Counted from the first letter of the stretch, positions 1 through 5,987 are shown. The stretch is DNA of 6,135 nt from Ruminococcus sp. (GCA_017544125.1 JAFYET010000098.1:1-6135); one strand, 5' to 3'. Translations and numbers: made by a program. The notes: generated by a model not told the origin, from the letters alone.

Positions 1-351
1 GTAGCCTTTTTTGAATAGCTCCTGCTTTTCAAGCTCGGGGTAGAAGTAGGGCTTCATGCGTATGTCGGTGTCCTCAATGCCCCATAGAACAAAGTGCTTT
101 ACAGCGCAGGCAGGGCGGTATGCGTCAAATACCTTGAGCCTGTACCCCTGTACTAAAAGCTCGTTGCTGACTGATTTCAAAGCCCTTGCCGCCTCTATGG
201 TCAGCAGTGCACATGGCTCTTCATAGCCGTCAATGCGCTCGCCTATGAAGTTGTAGCTTGAATGATACCTTATCTCCTGTATTATCGACGGCACAAAGTC
301 CGCCAGCACTACAAACCCCGAGGGGTCCTTTTCGGGTGAGCTGTGTTTCAT
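1..351 (-). CDS. D-alanyl-D-alanine dipeptidase, VanX/DdpX type (peptidase M15D), C-terminal part beyond window
   Basis: An open frame of 117 codons runs from an ATG at 351 off the left edge. The translation has the N-terminal half of VanX-type enzymes: a YNFIGERIDGY block (residues 33-43, compare DNFTGKPVDGY in enterococcal VanX), a helix (about 48-65), then GYRLKVFDAYRP (69-80), HFVLW (86-90), a YFYPEL block (102-107) and FKKGY (113-117). Arg79 in DAYRP matches VanX Arg71, which stabilises the transition state. The zinc ligands (SxHxxGxAxD and ExWH motifs) would lie past the edge and cannot be checked. Family members are zinc dipeptidases that hydrolyse D-Ala-D-Ala, either for glycopeptide resistance or for peptidoglycan dipeptide recycling. 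No vanH or vanA-type gene is visible, so recycling is the more cautious reading. The ATG overlaps the transporter's TGA (ATGA), with an AGGAGAGGAAG ribosome site just upstream, which fixes this start. No signal peptide is seen, so the enzyme is probably cytoplasmic. Confidence 0.88.
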   Translation of the reverse strand, partial: MKHSSPEKDPSGFVVLADFVPSIIQEIRYHSSYNFIGERIDGYEEPCALLTIEAARALKSVSNELLVQGYRLKVFDAYRPACAVKHFVLWGIEDTDIRMKPYFYPELEKQELFKKGY

Positions 352-1298
352 GAGGCTTCCTCTCCTTCCTTGTCCTTGTCAAAGCGCCTGAACACCCCTG
401 CCAGTAAAGCGCCCGAGATGTTGTGCCATACCGAGAATATAGCCCCCGGCACTGTCGCCATTGAAAGGTCGGGGAAAGCGCTTGCCGCAAGGGTCGTGGC
501 AAGCCCTGAGTTTTGCATACCTATCTCGACAGATACTGCCTTTTTGCGGGGGGTGTCCATTTTAAACAGCGTGCCTGTCAGCAGCCCGCAGCCGTAGCCT
601 AAGAGATTGTGCAGTATTACAACTACAAATATCACAGCCCCTGTTGAGAGTATCCTCTCGCTGTTGTGTGATACTACCGCCGCTATTATAAGGCATATCG
701 CCGTGACCGATACGGTGGGCAGTATGTCCTTTGCCTTTTGAGTCACCTTGCCGAAAAAGCGGTTTATCAGCAGCCCCAGCCCGATAGGTATTATAACTAC
801 CTGTATAATGGATATGAACATAGCCTTTATGTCAACATCTACCGAGGTGCGCAGTAAAAGATATGTCAGTGCAGGGGTCAGAACGGGCGCAAGCAGCGTG
901 TTCACGCTCGTCATGCCCACAGACAGCGCAACATCGCCCTTTGAGAGGTAGGTTATAACGTTGCTCGATGTGCCGCCGGGGCAGGTGCCTACGAGTATAA
1001 CGCCCACCAGCAGCTCCTTTTCAAGCCCGAAGCCCTTGCCGAGCGCAAACGCTAACAGCGGCATTATCAGAAACTGCGCCGTGCAGCCGATTATCATGTC
1101 CTTCGGGCGTGAGAATACCACCCCGAAATCCTCGGCCTTCATAGTCAGCCCCATGCCGAACATTACCGCCATGAGCAGATAATTAACCCACGAGGTCTGT
1201 ACCCACAGGCAGCTTTTGGGCACAAACAGCGCCAGCGCCGCCACCAATAGCACGATAAGCGCCATAAACCTGCCTATAAATGAACTTACTGTCTTCAT
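348..1298 (-). CDS. Bile acid:sodium symporter (BASS/SBF) family transporter
   Basis: A 316-residue integral membrane protein, normal length for bacterial BASS proteins, with about ten hydrophobic segments from residue 8 to 302. The family signatures are clear: GTCPGGTSSNV (104-114) followed by TYLSKGDVALSVGMT (116-130), and VEIGMQNSGLA (257-267). Compared with the Neisseria ASBT structure, the sodium ligands appear retained at a constant offset of two: Q75, S112, N113, S126, T130, E258, M261 and Q262. Sodium-coupled transport of an organic anion is therefore well supported. The substrate is not: bacterial members move bile acids, pantoate-type acids and other small acids. The short C-terminal tail is charged (RRFDKDKEGEEAS), and its purine-rich codons also form the ribosome site of the dipeptidase gene. 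The start at 1298 has AAGGA 12 bases upstream, a rather long spacing. Two ATGs nearer the Shine-Dalgarno (1308, 1305) are out of frame. First gene of an operon with the downstream dipeptidase. Confidence 0.95.
   Translation of the reverse strand: MKTVSSFIGRFMALIVLLVAALALFVPKSCLWVQTSWVNYLLMAVMFGMGLTMKAEDFGVVFSRPKDMIIGCTAQFLIMPLLAFALGKGFGLEKELLVGVILVGTCPGGTSSNVITYLSKGDVALSVGMTSVNTLLAPVLTPALTYLLLRTSVDVDIKAMFISIIQVVIIPIGLGLLINRFFGKVTQKAKDILPTVSVTAICLIIAAVVSHNSERILSTGAVIFVVVILHNLLGYGCGLLTGTLFKMDTPRKKAVSVEIGMQNSGLATTLAASAFPDLSMATVPGAIFSVWHNISGALLAGVFRRFDKDKEGEEAS
356..366 (-). promoter_or_regulatory. Ribosome binding site of the dipeptidase, inside the transporter's last codons
   Basis: The minus strand reads AGGAGAGGAAG here, with AGGAG 10 bases and GAGG 7 bases before the ATG at 351. 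It lies within the codons for the acidic tail of the transporter. Together with the ATGA stop/start overlap this implies translational coupling or ribosome re-initiation. Confidence 0.75.
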
Positions 1299-1321
1299 TT
1301 TTCATCATCTTCCTTTGTGAT

Positions 1322-1351
1322 ATTATACCATAAATCGGTGTGGAAAGTCAA
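1322..1351 (-). promoter_or_regulatory. Sigma-A promoter of the transporter-dipeptidase operon
   Basis: On the minus strand a -35 box TTGACT (1351-1346, five of six consensus bases) is followed by an 18-base spacer and a perfect TATAAT (1327-1322), which is preceded by TGG, giving an extended -10 (TGnTATAAT). The start of transcription should fall near 1315-1316, only about 17 bases before the ATG at 1298, so the ribosome site would sit at the very 5' end of the mRNA. Confidence 0.8.
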
Positions 1352-1402
1352 TCTGTGACGGATATATCAGCGGCTTTATGAATCATGCATTGACATAACA
1401 AT

Positions 1403-1439
1403 TTCCTCCCGATACAGCTTTTTGCCGTATCGGGAGGAA
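1403..1439 (-). terminator. Hairpin, probable terminator or 3' end structure of the 772-aa gene
   Basis: A perfect 13-bp stem (1403-1415 with 1427-1439, core CCTCCCGATAC / GTATCGGGAGG) encloses an 11-base loop whose inner GC/CG pairs can extend it past an A-C mismatch to a five-base loop. It starts about 35 bases after the stop codon at 1475. The minus strand after the stem reads ATTGTTATG, so the usual run of T is poor. Termination is likely from stem strength and position, but a processing or mRNA-stabilising role is possible. Confidence 0.6.
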
Positions 1440-1474
1440 TCGTATAGGAGAAATGTATGCCTTGTTGTCTTTAA

Positions 1475-3793
1475 TTAAACGTGAGCCATGCCATGAGCTT
1501 GGGGCTGAGCGTTGTTCAGCTCTGCATTGGGCTGGTCGTTTGCCCGCTGTGCCTGCTGCTGATCTACCTGATTGTTTATCTTGTTTATCGCTTTGCGGTT
1601 TTCGTTTACCCTCTTCTTTGTGTATGTGGGGTCTGCAAGTATATCCTCTATCTGCTCACGGGTGACATCTAAAGTGTCATTTCCGACTATAGACTGGAAA
1701 GCTTTTGATTCCATAAGCGTAGTTACATCTGCGAGAACTGCCTCTTTGGTAGCGGGTCGATTCTGGTTGATGCCGTTTTTGTCCATATCCTGTAAGATCT
1801 CGTAGAAAGTGAGTGCTGCTATGGCACCGTATGCTTTATTCTTGTCATCGGGTGTAAGCGGTAAATGTGGGTTATTCTTCGATAGATTATTAAGCGTGAC
1901 ATAAGCCTTCTGTGCGAACTTGGCTGCGAGCTTGCAGTAGCTGTTCTCCTTCTCCTGATTTCCAAGGTTTATTAGATCTGTCACCACTTTCTGCTTGTCG
2001 CTTTTGAGCATCTTCTGTATCTCTGCGTTGTCCTCGTTCATCTGTGCAACGTCTTCAGCGAGCTTGGCTTCATCTGCTAACTCTAAAGCCTCGTATTTTG
2101 CAGCTATCTCGTCTTCAATGGTCTTGACTATTGAAAGACCGTCCTTGACAGCGTTTATCCTCTTCTGAGACTTAAGGTCGGCTGTTGAGCCTACCTGTAT
2201 CTGCCCCTTGTCGCTCTTGCGCTTGATGTACTTGTTCATCGCTTTCTTTGACTTCGCAAGTTCTTCGCTCATCTTTGAGAGAGCTGTTCTGCGCTGGTTG
2301 TTGTCCAGCGTCTTGTCTTCATCTAAAAGCTGGAACCTCTCATATATCTCCGCTACATCGGTGTAGCTCTTTATAGCCTTGTCGTACTCTGAGCTGCCGT
2401 TCTTAACGTCCTTCTTGGCTTCTTCTGCGTTCTTTTTTGCTCTGAGCAGGCGCTCGGCAACAGTGGGTATCTTCTTCTTGTGCTGCGAAAGCTCGCCGAA
2501 GCCCTTCTTCGCACTTGCTGACTTAAGCCTTGCTATGCGCTTGTCTTCCTCTTCCTTGACAGTTACCATAGCCTTGTTTTCGTCAAGATCATACCTCTTA
2601 GCGTCCATGACCGGCTTTGCGATAGCTGCCAGGTTCTGTAACCTCTTTGACATATCGAGCCTGTTAGCGCCGTAGTCGCTCCTCTTGCCGAATATGCTCT
2701 TGTTCTTCTCTTCGTAAGCCGCAGCCTTGGTGCTGAGTGTCTCTATTGCGTCGTTTATCTCTGCGGGGTGGTAAACGGGGGGGTGCTGCTCGCCGTTTAT
2801 CTCGGTGGCTATGGGCTGGTCAAGATCTGCCACTGCCTTAAGAGCCTGACGCATCTCGTCAAATTCTGTCGAGTCCTTGTCGCCGTTTGTCTTTACCATA
2901 AGGTCAAGCTCAGCAAGCATCGACCTTGCGTTTGCAGCAAGCACCTTTGTGTTTGATATGTACTTGTCGCAGGCATCCTTCTTGAACTCTGACTTTTCCT
3001 TTTCCTGCTCATAGTCTTCCTTGGTATTGCACGCCATGAATTCATTTATCTCTTCGGGCTGCTTGCTGAAAAGATCTATCTGGTTGTCGCCGGGCTTGTA
3101 TTCGGGGTTTATCTCAAAGCCGTCATCATTCTCAATGTTTGTTCTTACTTCCTTGTATTCGTTCTGCCTTTCGGCGAACTCAGCAAAGGGCTTGCCCTCT
3201 CTGAAAAGACCCTTCTCATACTTGGCTGCCTCAGCTGTGAGGTATTCGATGAGGGCGATGTCGTTTACATTTACCTGCCTTACATTGCCGTTCTCTTCCT
3301 TCTCCATCTGACCTGTGTATTTGAGCCCCTCTAACTGCTTCTTGAAAAGCTCAAATGCAGTCTGCTGACCCTTCATCTTCTTAACAAGGTCGGGGTTCTC
3401 AGCGATGAATATGTTCTTTGCAAGGTTGTCTATCTTCTCATTGTCGGCAAGCTCTTCCTCGAGCATGAACTCTGTGCCATGTATCTGACCGTTTTTGATC
3501 CTTTCCTTGATCTGGTCTGTCTTCTTAAGGGCATCACATCTGAGCTTTACGTCATACTCTACAAATGCGTTGTATACGTTCGTGATGTTTTTGAGCGAGT
3601 TATTCTCAAGCTTATCTCCCTGTTCTTTCTTTATCATCAGGTTAAAGGAGTTTTTAAGACCGTTAAGCTCAGTATCGTCCTGAGCGTTGATGTCCATATC
3701 CTCGCCGTACTGCGACATCTTTACTATGATGTCATTTATGGTCTGTTGTGCTTTTAGTTCATTTAATACTTCATCTGCTGTCTTCTTTGGCAT
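1475..3793 (-). CDS. Large helical protein of unknown function (772 aa), divergent partner of the 614-aa gene
   Basis: I do not recognise a named family. The start at 3793 (MPKKTADEVL) is chosen because AGGAGG lies 7 bases upstream; a longer frame from 3889 would add 32 residues across the leader and has no comparable site. There is no signal peptide, membrane segment, cysteine cluster or visible catalytic motif. The protein is rich in Lys, Glu, Asp, Asn and Ala, contains no tryptophan, and has no proline between residues 444 and 641, consistent with long helices or coiled coils. Two segments resemble each other (about 308-392 and 467-555): STEFD...VADL against SSEYD...VAEI, each followed later by a helix with AxxY and Lys/Arg, then a conserved Arg. 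Residues 658-720 resemble the C-terminal region of the divergent 614-aa protein. The tail (about 740-772) is Q/N/A-rich and probably disordered. A cytoplasmic scaffold or structural protein, or a leaderless secreted protein, are both only guesses. Confidence 0.85.
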   Translation of the reverse strand: MPKKTADEVLNELKAQQTINDIIVKMSQYGEDMDINAQDDTELNGLKNSFNLMIKKEQGDKLENNSLKNITNVYNAFVEYDVKLRCDALKKTDQIKERIKNGQIHGTEFMLEEELADNEKIDNLAKNIFIAENPDLVKKMKGQQTAFELFKKQLEGLKYTGQMEKEENGNVRQVNVNDIALIEYLTAEAAKYEKGLFREGKPFAEFAERQNEYKEVRTNIENDDGFEINPEYKPGDNQIDLFSKQPEEINEFMACNTKEDYEQEKEKSEFKKDACDKYISNTKVLAANARSMLAELDLMVKTNGDKDSTEFDEMRQALKAVADLDQPIATEINGEQHPPVYHPAEINDAIETLSTKAAAYEEKNKSIFGKRSDYGANRLDMSKRLQNLAAIAKPVMDAKRYDLDENKAMVTVKEEEDKRIARLKSASAKKGFGELSQHKKKIPTVAERLLRAKKNAEEAKKDVKNGSSEYDKAIKSYTDVAEIYERFQLLDEDKTLDNNQRRTALSKMSEELAKSKKAMNKYIKRKSDKGQIQVGSTADLKSQKRINAVKDGLSIVKTIEDEIAAKYEALELADEAKLAEDVAQMNEDNAEIQKMLKSDKQKVVTDLINLGNQEKENSYCKLAAKFAQKAYVTLNNLSKNNPHLPLTPDDKNKAYGAIAALTFYEILQDMDKNGINQNRPATKEAVLADVTTLMESKAFQSIVGNDTLDVTREQIEDILADPTYTKKRVNENRKAINKINNQVDQQQAQRANDQPNAELNNAQPQAHGMAHV
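1634..1822 (-). other. C-terminal module of the 772-aa protein resembling the 614-aa protein
   Basis: Residues 658-720 hold a helix (AALTFYEIL), then DMDKNG (669-674), an acidic helix, KAFQSIV (697-703) and TREQIEDI (711-718). The divergent protein has DMAENG (499-504), KAFSDMI (528-534) and TRDIKDW (544-550) in the same order, with 28 against 29 residues between the DM and KAF anchors. This is an eye alignment with small gaps; common descent is likely but not proven. Confidence 0.5.
2129..2395 (-). repeat. Protein-level repeat unit 2 in the 772-aa gene
   Basis: Encodes residues 467-555. It begins SSEYDKAIKSYTDVAEI and later has KKAMNKYIKRKS and an Arg-led helix (KRINAVKDGL). It matches unit 1 in order and spacing, but the DNA is diverged, so this is an old duplication rather than a recent one. 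Confidence 0.5.
2618..2872 (-). repeat. Protein-level repeat unit 1 in the 772-aa gene
   Basis: Encodes residues 308-392. It begins STEFDEMRQALKAVADL and later has TKAAAYEEKNKS and an Arg-led helix (NRLDMSKRLQNL). The opening segment shares S.E[FY]D[EK] and [VA]-A-[DE]-[LI] with unit 2 without gaps; the second half aligns less exactly. Confidence 0.5.
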
Positions 3794-3800
3794 GGTGGTT

Positions 3801-3807
3801 TCCTCCT
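3801..3807 (-). promoter_or_regulatory. Ribosome binding site that decides the start of the 772-aa gene
   Basis: The minus strand reads AGGAGGA, a near-perfect anti-16S match, ending 7 bases before the ATG at 3793. This supports MPKK as the N terminus rather than the in-frame ATG at 3889. Confidence 0.9.
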
Positions 3808-3897
3808 GTATATAAAGTAAATTGTTGCTTTGTTCTGCCTTTTTGGCGCTTTCATAAGTAATACCCCCCGCAGCCCTGAATGGGTGCATAGCATTCT

Positions 3898-3915
3898 GTT
3901 GTGATTTTGCACAAC
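3898..3915. repeat. Operator-like inverted repeat in the leader of the 772-aa gene
   Basis: GTTGTG, six bases (ATTTTG), then CACAAC: a perfect 6-6-6 dyad. If the promoter at 4001-4030 is real, this sits about 80-95 bases into the transcript, where it could be a regulator site or a small RNA hairpin. A dyad of this size can also occur by chance. Confidence 0.3.
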
Positions 3916-3960
3916 GTTTTCTGCCTTGCTATGTGGCTTTTTTTCAAAATCGCCCCATTC

Positions 3961-3971
3961 ACCAAAATGGT
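3961..3971. repeat. Short palindrome just upstream of the plus-strand promoter
   Basis: ACCA-AAA-TGGT forms a perfect 4-3-4 dyad, ending three bases before the -35 box at 3974. An overlapping dyad CCATT (3955-3959) / AATGG (3966-3970) exists. The position would suit a regulator, but both are short. Confidence 0.2.
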
Positions 3972-3973
3972 AA

Positions 3974-4008
3974 ATGACTTTGCCCCGCCCTCGTGTTATA
4001 ATTATAAT
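3974..4008 (+). promoter_or_regulatory. Candidate sigma-A promoter(s) of the 614-aa gene, two overlapping -10 boxes
   Basis: Two perfect TATAAT boxes lie end to end (3997-4002 and 4003-4008). The first has an upstream TGT, making an extended -10, and ATGACT (3974-3979) 17 bases before it as a -35 box. The second has TTGCCC (3980-3985) 17 bases before it. Both -35 boxes match four of six bases. Transcription would begin around 4009-4015 and give a leader of about 130 bases. Confidence 0.6.
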
Positions 4009-4030
4009 GGTATCATATGAAAAATTTGAA
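4001..4030 (-). promoter_or_regulatory. Candidate sigma-A promoter of the 772-aa gene, overlapping the plus-strand promoter
   Basis: On the minus strand TTCAAA (4030-4025, four of six -35 bases) precedes a perfect TATAAT (4006-4001) by 18 bases. The -10 box comes from the same palindrome TTATAATTATAA (3996-4007) that carries the plus-strand -10 boxes. It would give a leader of about 200 bases. I see no better minus-strand promoter closer to the gene. Confidence 0.4.
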
Positions 4031-4142
4031 TATATCTGCACCCAAACCCGCCCGCCGGGGGTATATACTACAGAAGCCCCGATGAGGGCAGGAATAAAAA
4101 AGTTTATAAATACGCAAAATTATAGAAATGGAGGAATCATTT
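4015..4142 (+). other. Long untranslated leader of the 614-aa gene with a GC-rich core
   Basis: Between the candidate start of transcription and the ATG, an AT-rich stretch is broken by a GC-rich core (about 4041-4092) with C-runs and G-runs. CCC (4051-4053) can pair with GGG runs at 4057-4061, those G bases can instead pair with CCCC (4077-4080), and GCCC (4076-4079) can pair with GGGC (4086-4089). These alternatives are mutually exclusive. I do not recognise a known riboswitch class, and no gene is seen in it. Confidence 0.3.
4130..4134 (+). promoter_or_regulatory. Ribosome binding site that decides the start of the 614-aa gene
   Basis: GGAGG sits 8 bases before the ATG at 4143. The in-frame ATG at 4128 overlaps this site and so would have no Shine-Dalgarno of its own. 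The protein therefore should start MPKLVKKGQI. Confidence 0.9.
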
Positions 4143-5987
4143 ATGCCTAAGCTCGTTAAAAAAGGACAGATCTACAATCAGATGAAGAACGCAACCCATT
4201 GGGATCATATCTCATCTTTGATGGATAAGGACGACCCGCTCTATGAACAGGTTCAGGAGGCTCTCGGCGAAAGCACCATAGCTGTTATGCCCGATTCATA
4301 CAGTGCAGATGACAGCATAACCGTAGATGACAGCTATGGAAGAACACGCACGATGAGCAGCGCCAATATCTTTATGGGCGATGACGTTAACGGTATACCC
4401 CCGATAATCAATACTGAGGACCCATACTTTGTTGCACACGTGAATAAAGAGCTCAAGCTGCTCGATAGGCTCGAAAAGCAGTATAAGAACAAGCCCGATA
4501 ACGATATGCTCATGCAGCATATAAGAATGCTCAAGGTACAGGATAGCAATGCTCTTAAGGGCAACGGCTTCTGTGCCGCACCGGGCGCTGCTCTTTATGG
4601 CGGCGGTTTTGAGAAGATGACAGATACTTTGTGCAACTCCGACCCCGAGGTTAAAAATGATAAATCGGGTCTGCCCTACAGACAGAGGTTTGAAAAGTCA
4701 AGCAAGAAGCTGGGTCTTACCGACCTTTTCACCGATTTTGTCGATCTTCAGGTGCATAATGCAGAGTGGGCAAAGGAATGGAACAAGGCTGCGCCCGACC
4801 CCAAGTCGCTGCGTAAGATAGGTCAGAAGATGAAAGATGATATGATCAGAATGGACGGTCATATGAAGACCTTTGAGCATAACTACCTTGAAGATATGAA
4901 AAAACCCGAGGATCAGCGTGAGCTGCGAAACGTTTTTGGTCATAGAGATATCGCAAATAACGATGTCGTGTATGATTTCTCAAAGGGTGCCCCCGATAAG
5001 CCCATAAGAGCCGTCAACGGCGAGCACTGGGACGCTCAGAAGGAGCACTTCCTCCAGGAGCTGGAGGGTCAGCTTATAGGTGCTGACCTTATGAAGCTGC
5101 AAAGAGATGTCAAGAAGGGCAAATCCAAGGTGCTCAGCTCTATGGTGCAGGATATGATAGACGGCTGCACCGCTGAGTATATGGACTCTTTTGAAAAGAA
5201 AAAGGAAAAGTCCAAGAGAGCGGTCGCCTTTGACTATATAGTCCGTGTGCAGAAGCTGCAGGAGCTGGAGCTTGAAGCCAAGAAGGGTACTGACTTCTTC
5301 TCGAAGATGGTGGCTGAGATAGCAAAAGACCACCTGCGCACCCCCGAGGCTCTTAAGGCTATGAGCGATATGGAAAACCAGGCAGCAGCTGAAAAGGTCA
5401 ACAGCATAACTATCGAACAGGAAAATACCCTGATAGCTGAGATACAAAAGGGTATCACCCCGCCCCCCGAGAAGCCCGACCCCAAGAAGTCTTCCGCCGA
5501 AGGCAGCGACCCCGAGCCCGTAGTGCGTGAGAAGGACTTTGATACAGATAAGGCAGAAACTATCGATCAGCTTGCAAATCTGCTGGCAGTTCAGAGGATA
5601 AGCGAAGCTATCAAGAGCTATAAGGTCGGTATGGAAGATATGGCAGAAAACGGTGAAGGTCAGGCTCTTACCGATGAAGAGATGCAGGAAATGACAAACG
5701 ATATGCTCTCTCAGGAAAATATCAAGGCATTTTCCGATATGATAAAGGGCAGAGATGACTTTATGCGTATGACCCGTGATATAAAAGACTGGAACAGCCT
5801 CGATCAGCTCAAGCGTGATGCCCTTGACGGCAGCGGTCAAAGATTGAAGGACAGGCTCTATAAGGCAAGCCAGCAGATAATAAAGGAAGACACCCAGCGT
5901 GTAAGAATGGAGCAGCAGTGTGAGATGCAAAGGCAGCAAAGAGAGCTTGCAAAGGAGCTCGACGGTGTAGGCCCTATCCTTCCTTAG
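4143..5987 (+). CDS. Large helical, methionine-rich protein of unknown function (614 aa)
   Basis: I do not recognise a named family. The protein starts MPKLVKKGQIY and ends with tandem stops (TAG TAA). There is no signal peptide, membrane segment or obvious catalytic motif. An N-terminal region (1-160) carries an acidic stretch rich in D/S/T (51-70) and a small glycine patch (LYGGG, 151-155). A mainly helical body (about 180-437) includes HNAEWAKEWNK (205-215) and a proline-free stretch (288-400) rich in K, E, Q and L that is probably coiled coil. A proline-rich acidic linker (440-459) follows, then a C-terminal domain (about 470-580) with the module shared with the divergent 772-aa protein, and a Q/R/E-rich end (583-605). 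Methionine is unusually common (32 of 614). Its own candidate promoter and a strong terminator suggest a single-gene transcript. Partner or paralogue of its divergent neighbour is an inference from layout and the shared module. Confidence 0.87.
   Translation: MPKLVKKGQIYNQMKNATHWDHISSLMDKDDPLYEQVQEALGESTIAVMPDSYSADDSITVDDSYGRTRTMSSANIFMGDDVNGIPPIINTEDPYFVAHVNKELKLLDRLEKQYKNKPDNDMLMQHIRMLKVQDSNALKGNGFCAAPGAALYGGGFEKMTDTLCNSDPEVKNDKSGLPYRQRFEKSSKKLGLTDLFTDFVDLQVHNAEWAKEWNKAAPDPKSLRKIGQKMKDDMIRMDGHMKTFEHNYLEDMKKPEDQRELRNVFGHRDIANNDVVYDFSKGAPDKPIRAVNGEHWDAQKEHFLQELEGQLIGADLMKLQRDVKKGKSKVLSSMVQDMIDGCTAEYMDSFEKKKEKSKRAVAFDYIVRVQKLQELELEAKKGTDFFSKMVAEIAKDHLRTPEALKAMSDMENQAAAEKVNSITIEQENTLIAEIQKGITPPPEKPDPKKSSAEGSDPEPVVREKDFDTDKAETIDQLANLLAVQRISEAIKSYKVGMEDMAENGEGQALTDEEMQEMTNDMLSQENIKAFSDMIKGRDDFMRMTRDIKDWNSLDQLKRDALDGSGQRLKDRLYKASQQIIKEDTQRVRMEQQCEMQRQQRELAKELDGVGPILP
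5577..5792 (+). other. C-terminal module of the 614-aa protein resembling the 772-aa protein
   Basis: Residues 479-550, directly after the proline-rich linker: a helix (LLAVQRISEAI), DMAENG (499-504), an acidic Met-rich helix, KAFSDMI (528-534) and TRDIKDW (544-550). The anchors occur in the same order and nearly the same spacing as in the divergent gene. Confidence 0.5.

Noticed and set aside
1..351. A vancomycin-resistance (van) gene cluster.
   Set aside because: Only a VanX-type dipeptidase is seen, next to a BASS transporter. No vanH, vanA/B ligase or vanRS genes are in the window, and such dipeptidases also serve ordinary cell-wall recycling.
230..502. A 90-codon minus-strand frame (MPRPLRQAL...).
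   Set aside because: It straddles the end of the transporter and start of the dipeptidase in a third frame. Both overlapping genes have strong family matches, this frame has none.
1453..1672. Plus-strand frames of 63-70 codons near the end of the 772-aa gene, one preceded by AGGAG.
   Set aside because: They are antisense to the 3' end of the 772-aa gene. The AGGAG is only about 3 bases before the ATG, and the hydrophobic, Cys-rich products look like backwards reading of Gln/Ala/Asn codons.
3794..3889. N-terminal extension of the 772-aa protein by 32 residues (start MHPFRAAGG).
   Set aside because: The ATG at 3889 has no good Shine-Dalgarno, while AGGAGG stands 7 bases before the ATG at 3793.
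3763..4041. A 92-codon minus-strand frame across the intergenic region (MQIYSNFSYD...).
   Set aside because: It runs through both promoter candidates and into the start of the 772-aa gene in another frame, with no ribosome site and no recognisable features.
4128..4142. Start of the 614-aa protein at the ATG at 4128 (MEESF).
   Set aside because: This ATG overlaps the GGAGG that serves the ATG at 4143 and has no site of its own.
1475..5987. Type VII secretion effectors (LXG / WXG100) for the two large proteins.
   Set aside because: Neither N terminus shows an LXG or WXG pattern, and no secretion genes or toxin/immunity pair lie nearby.
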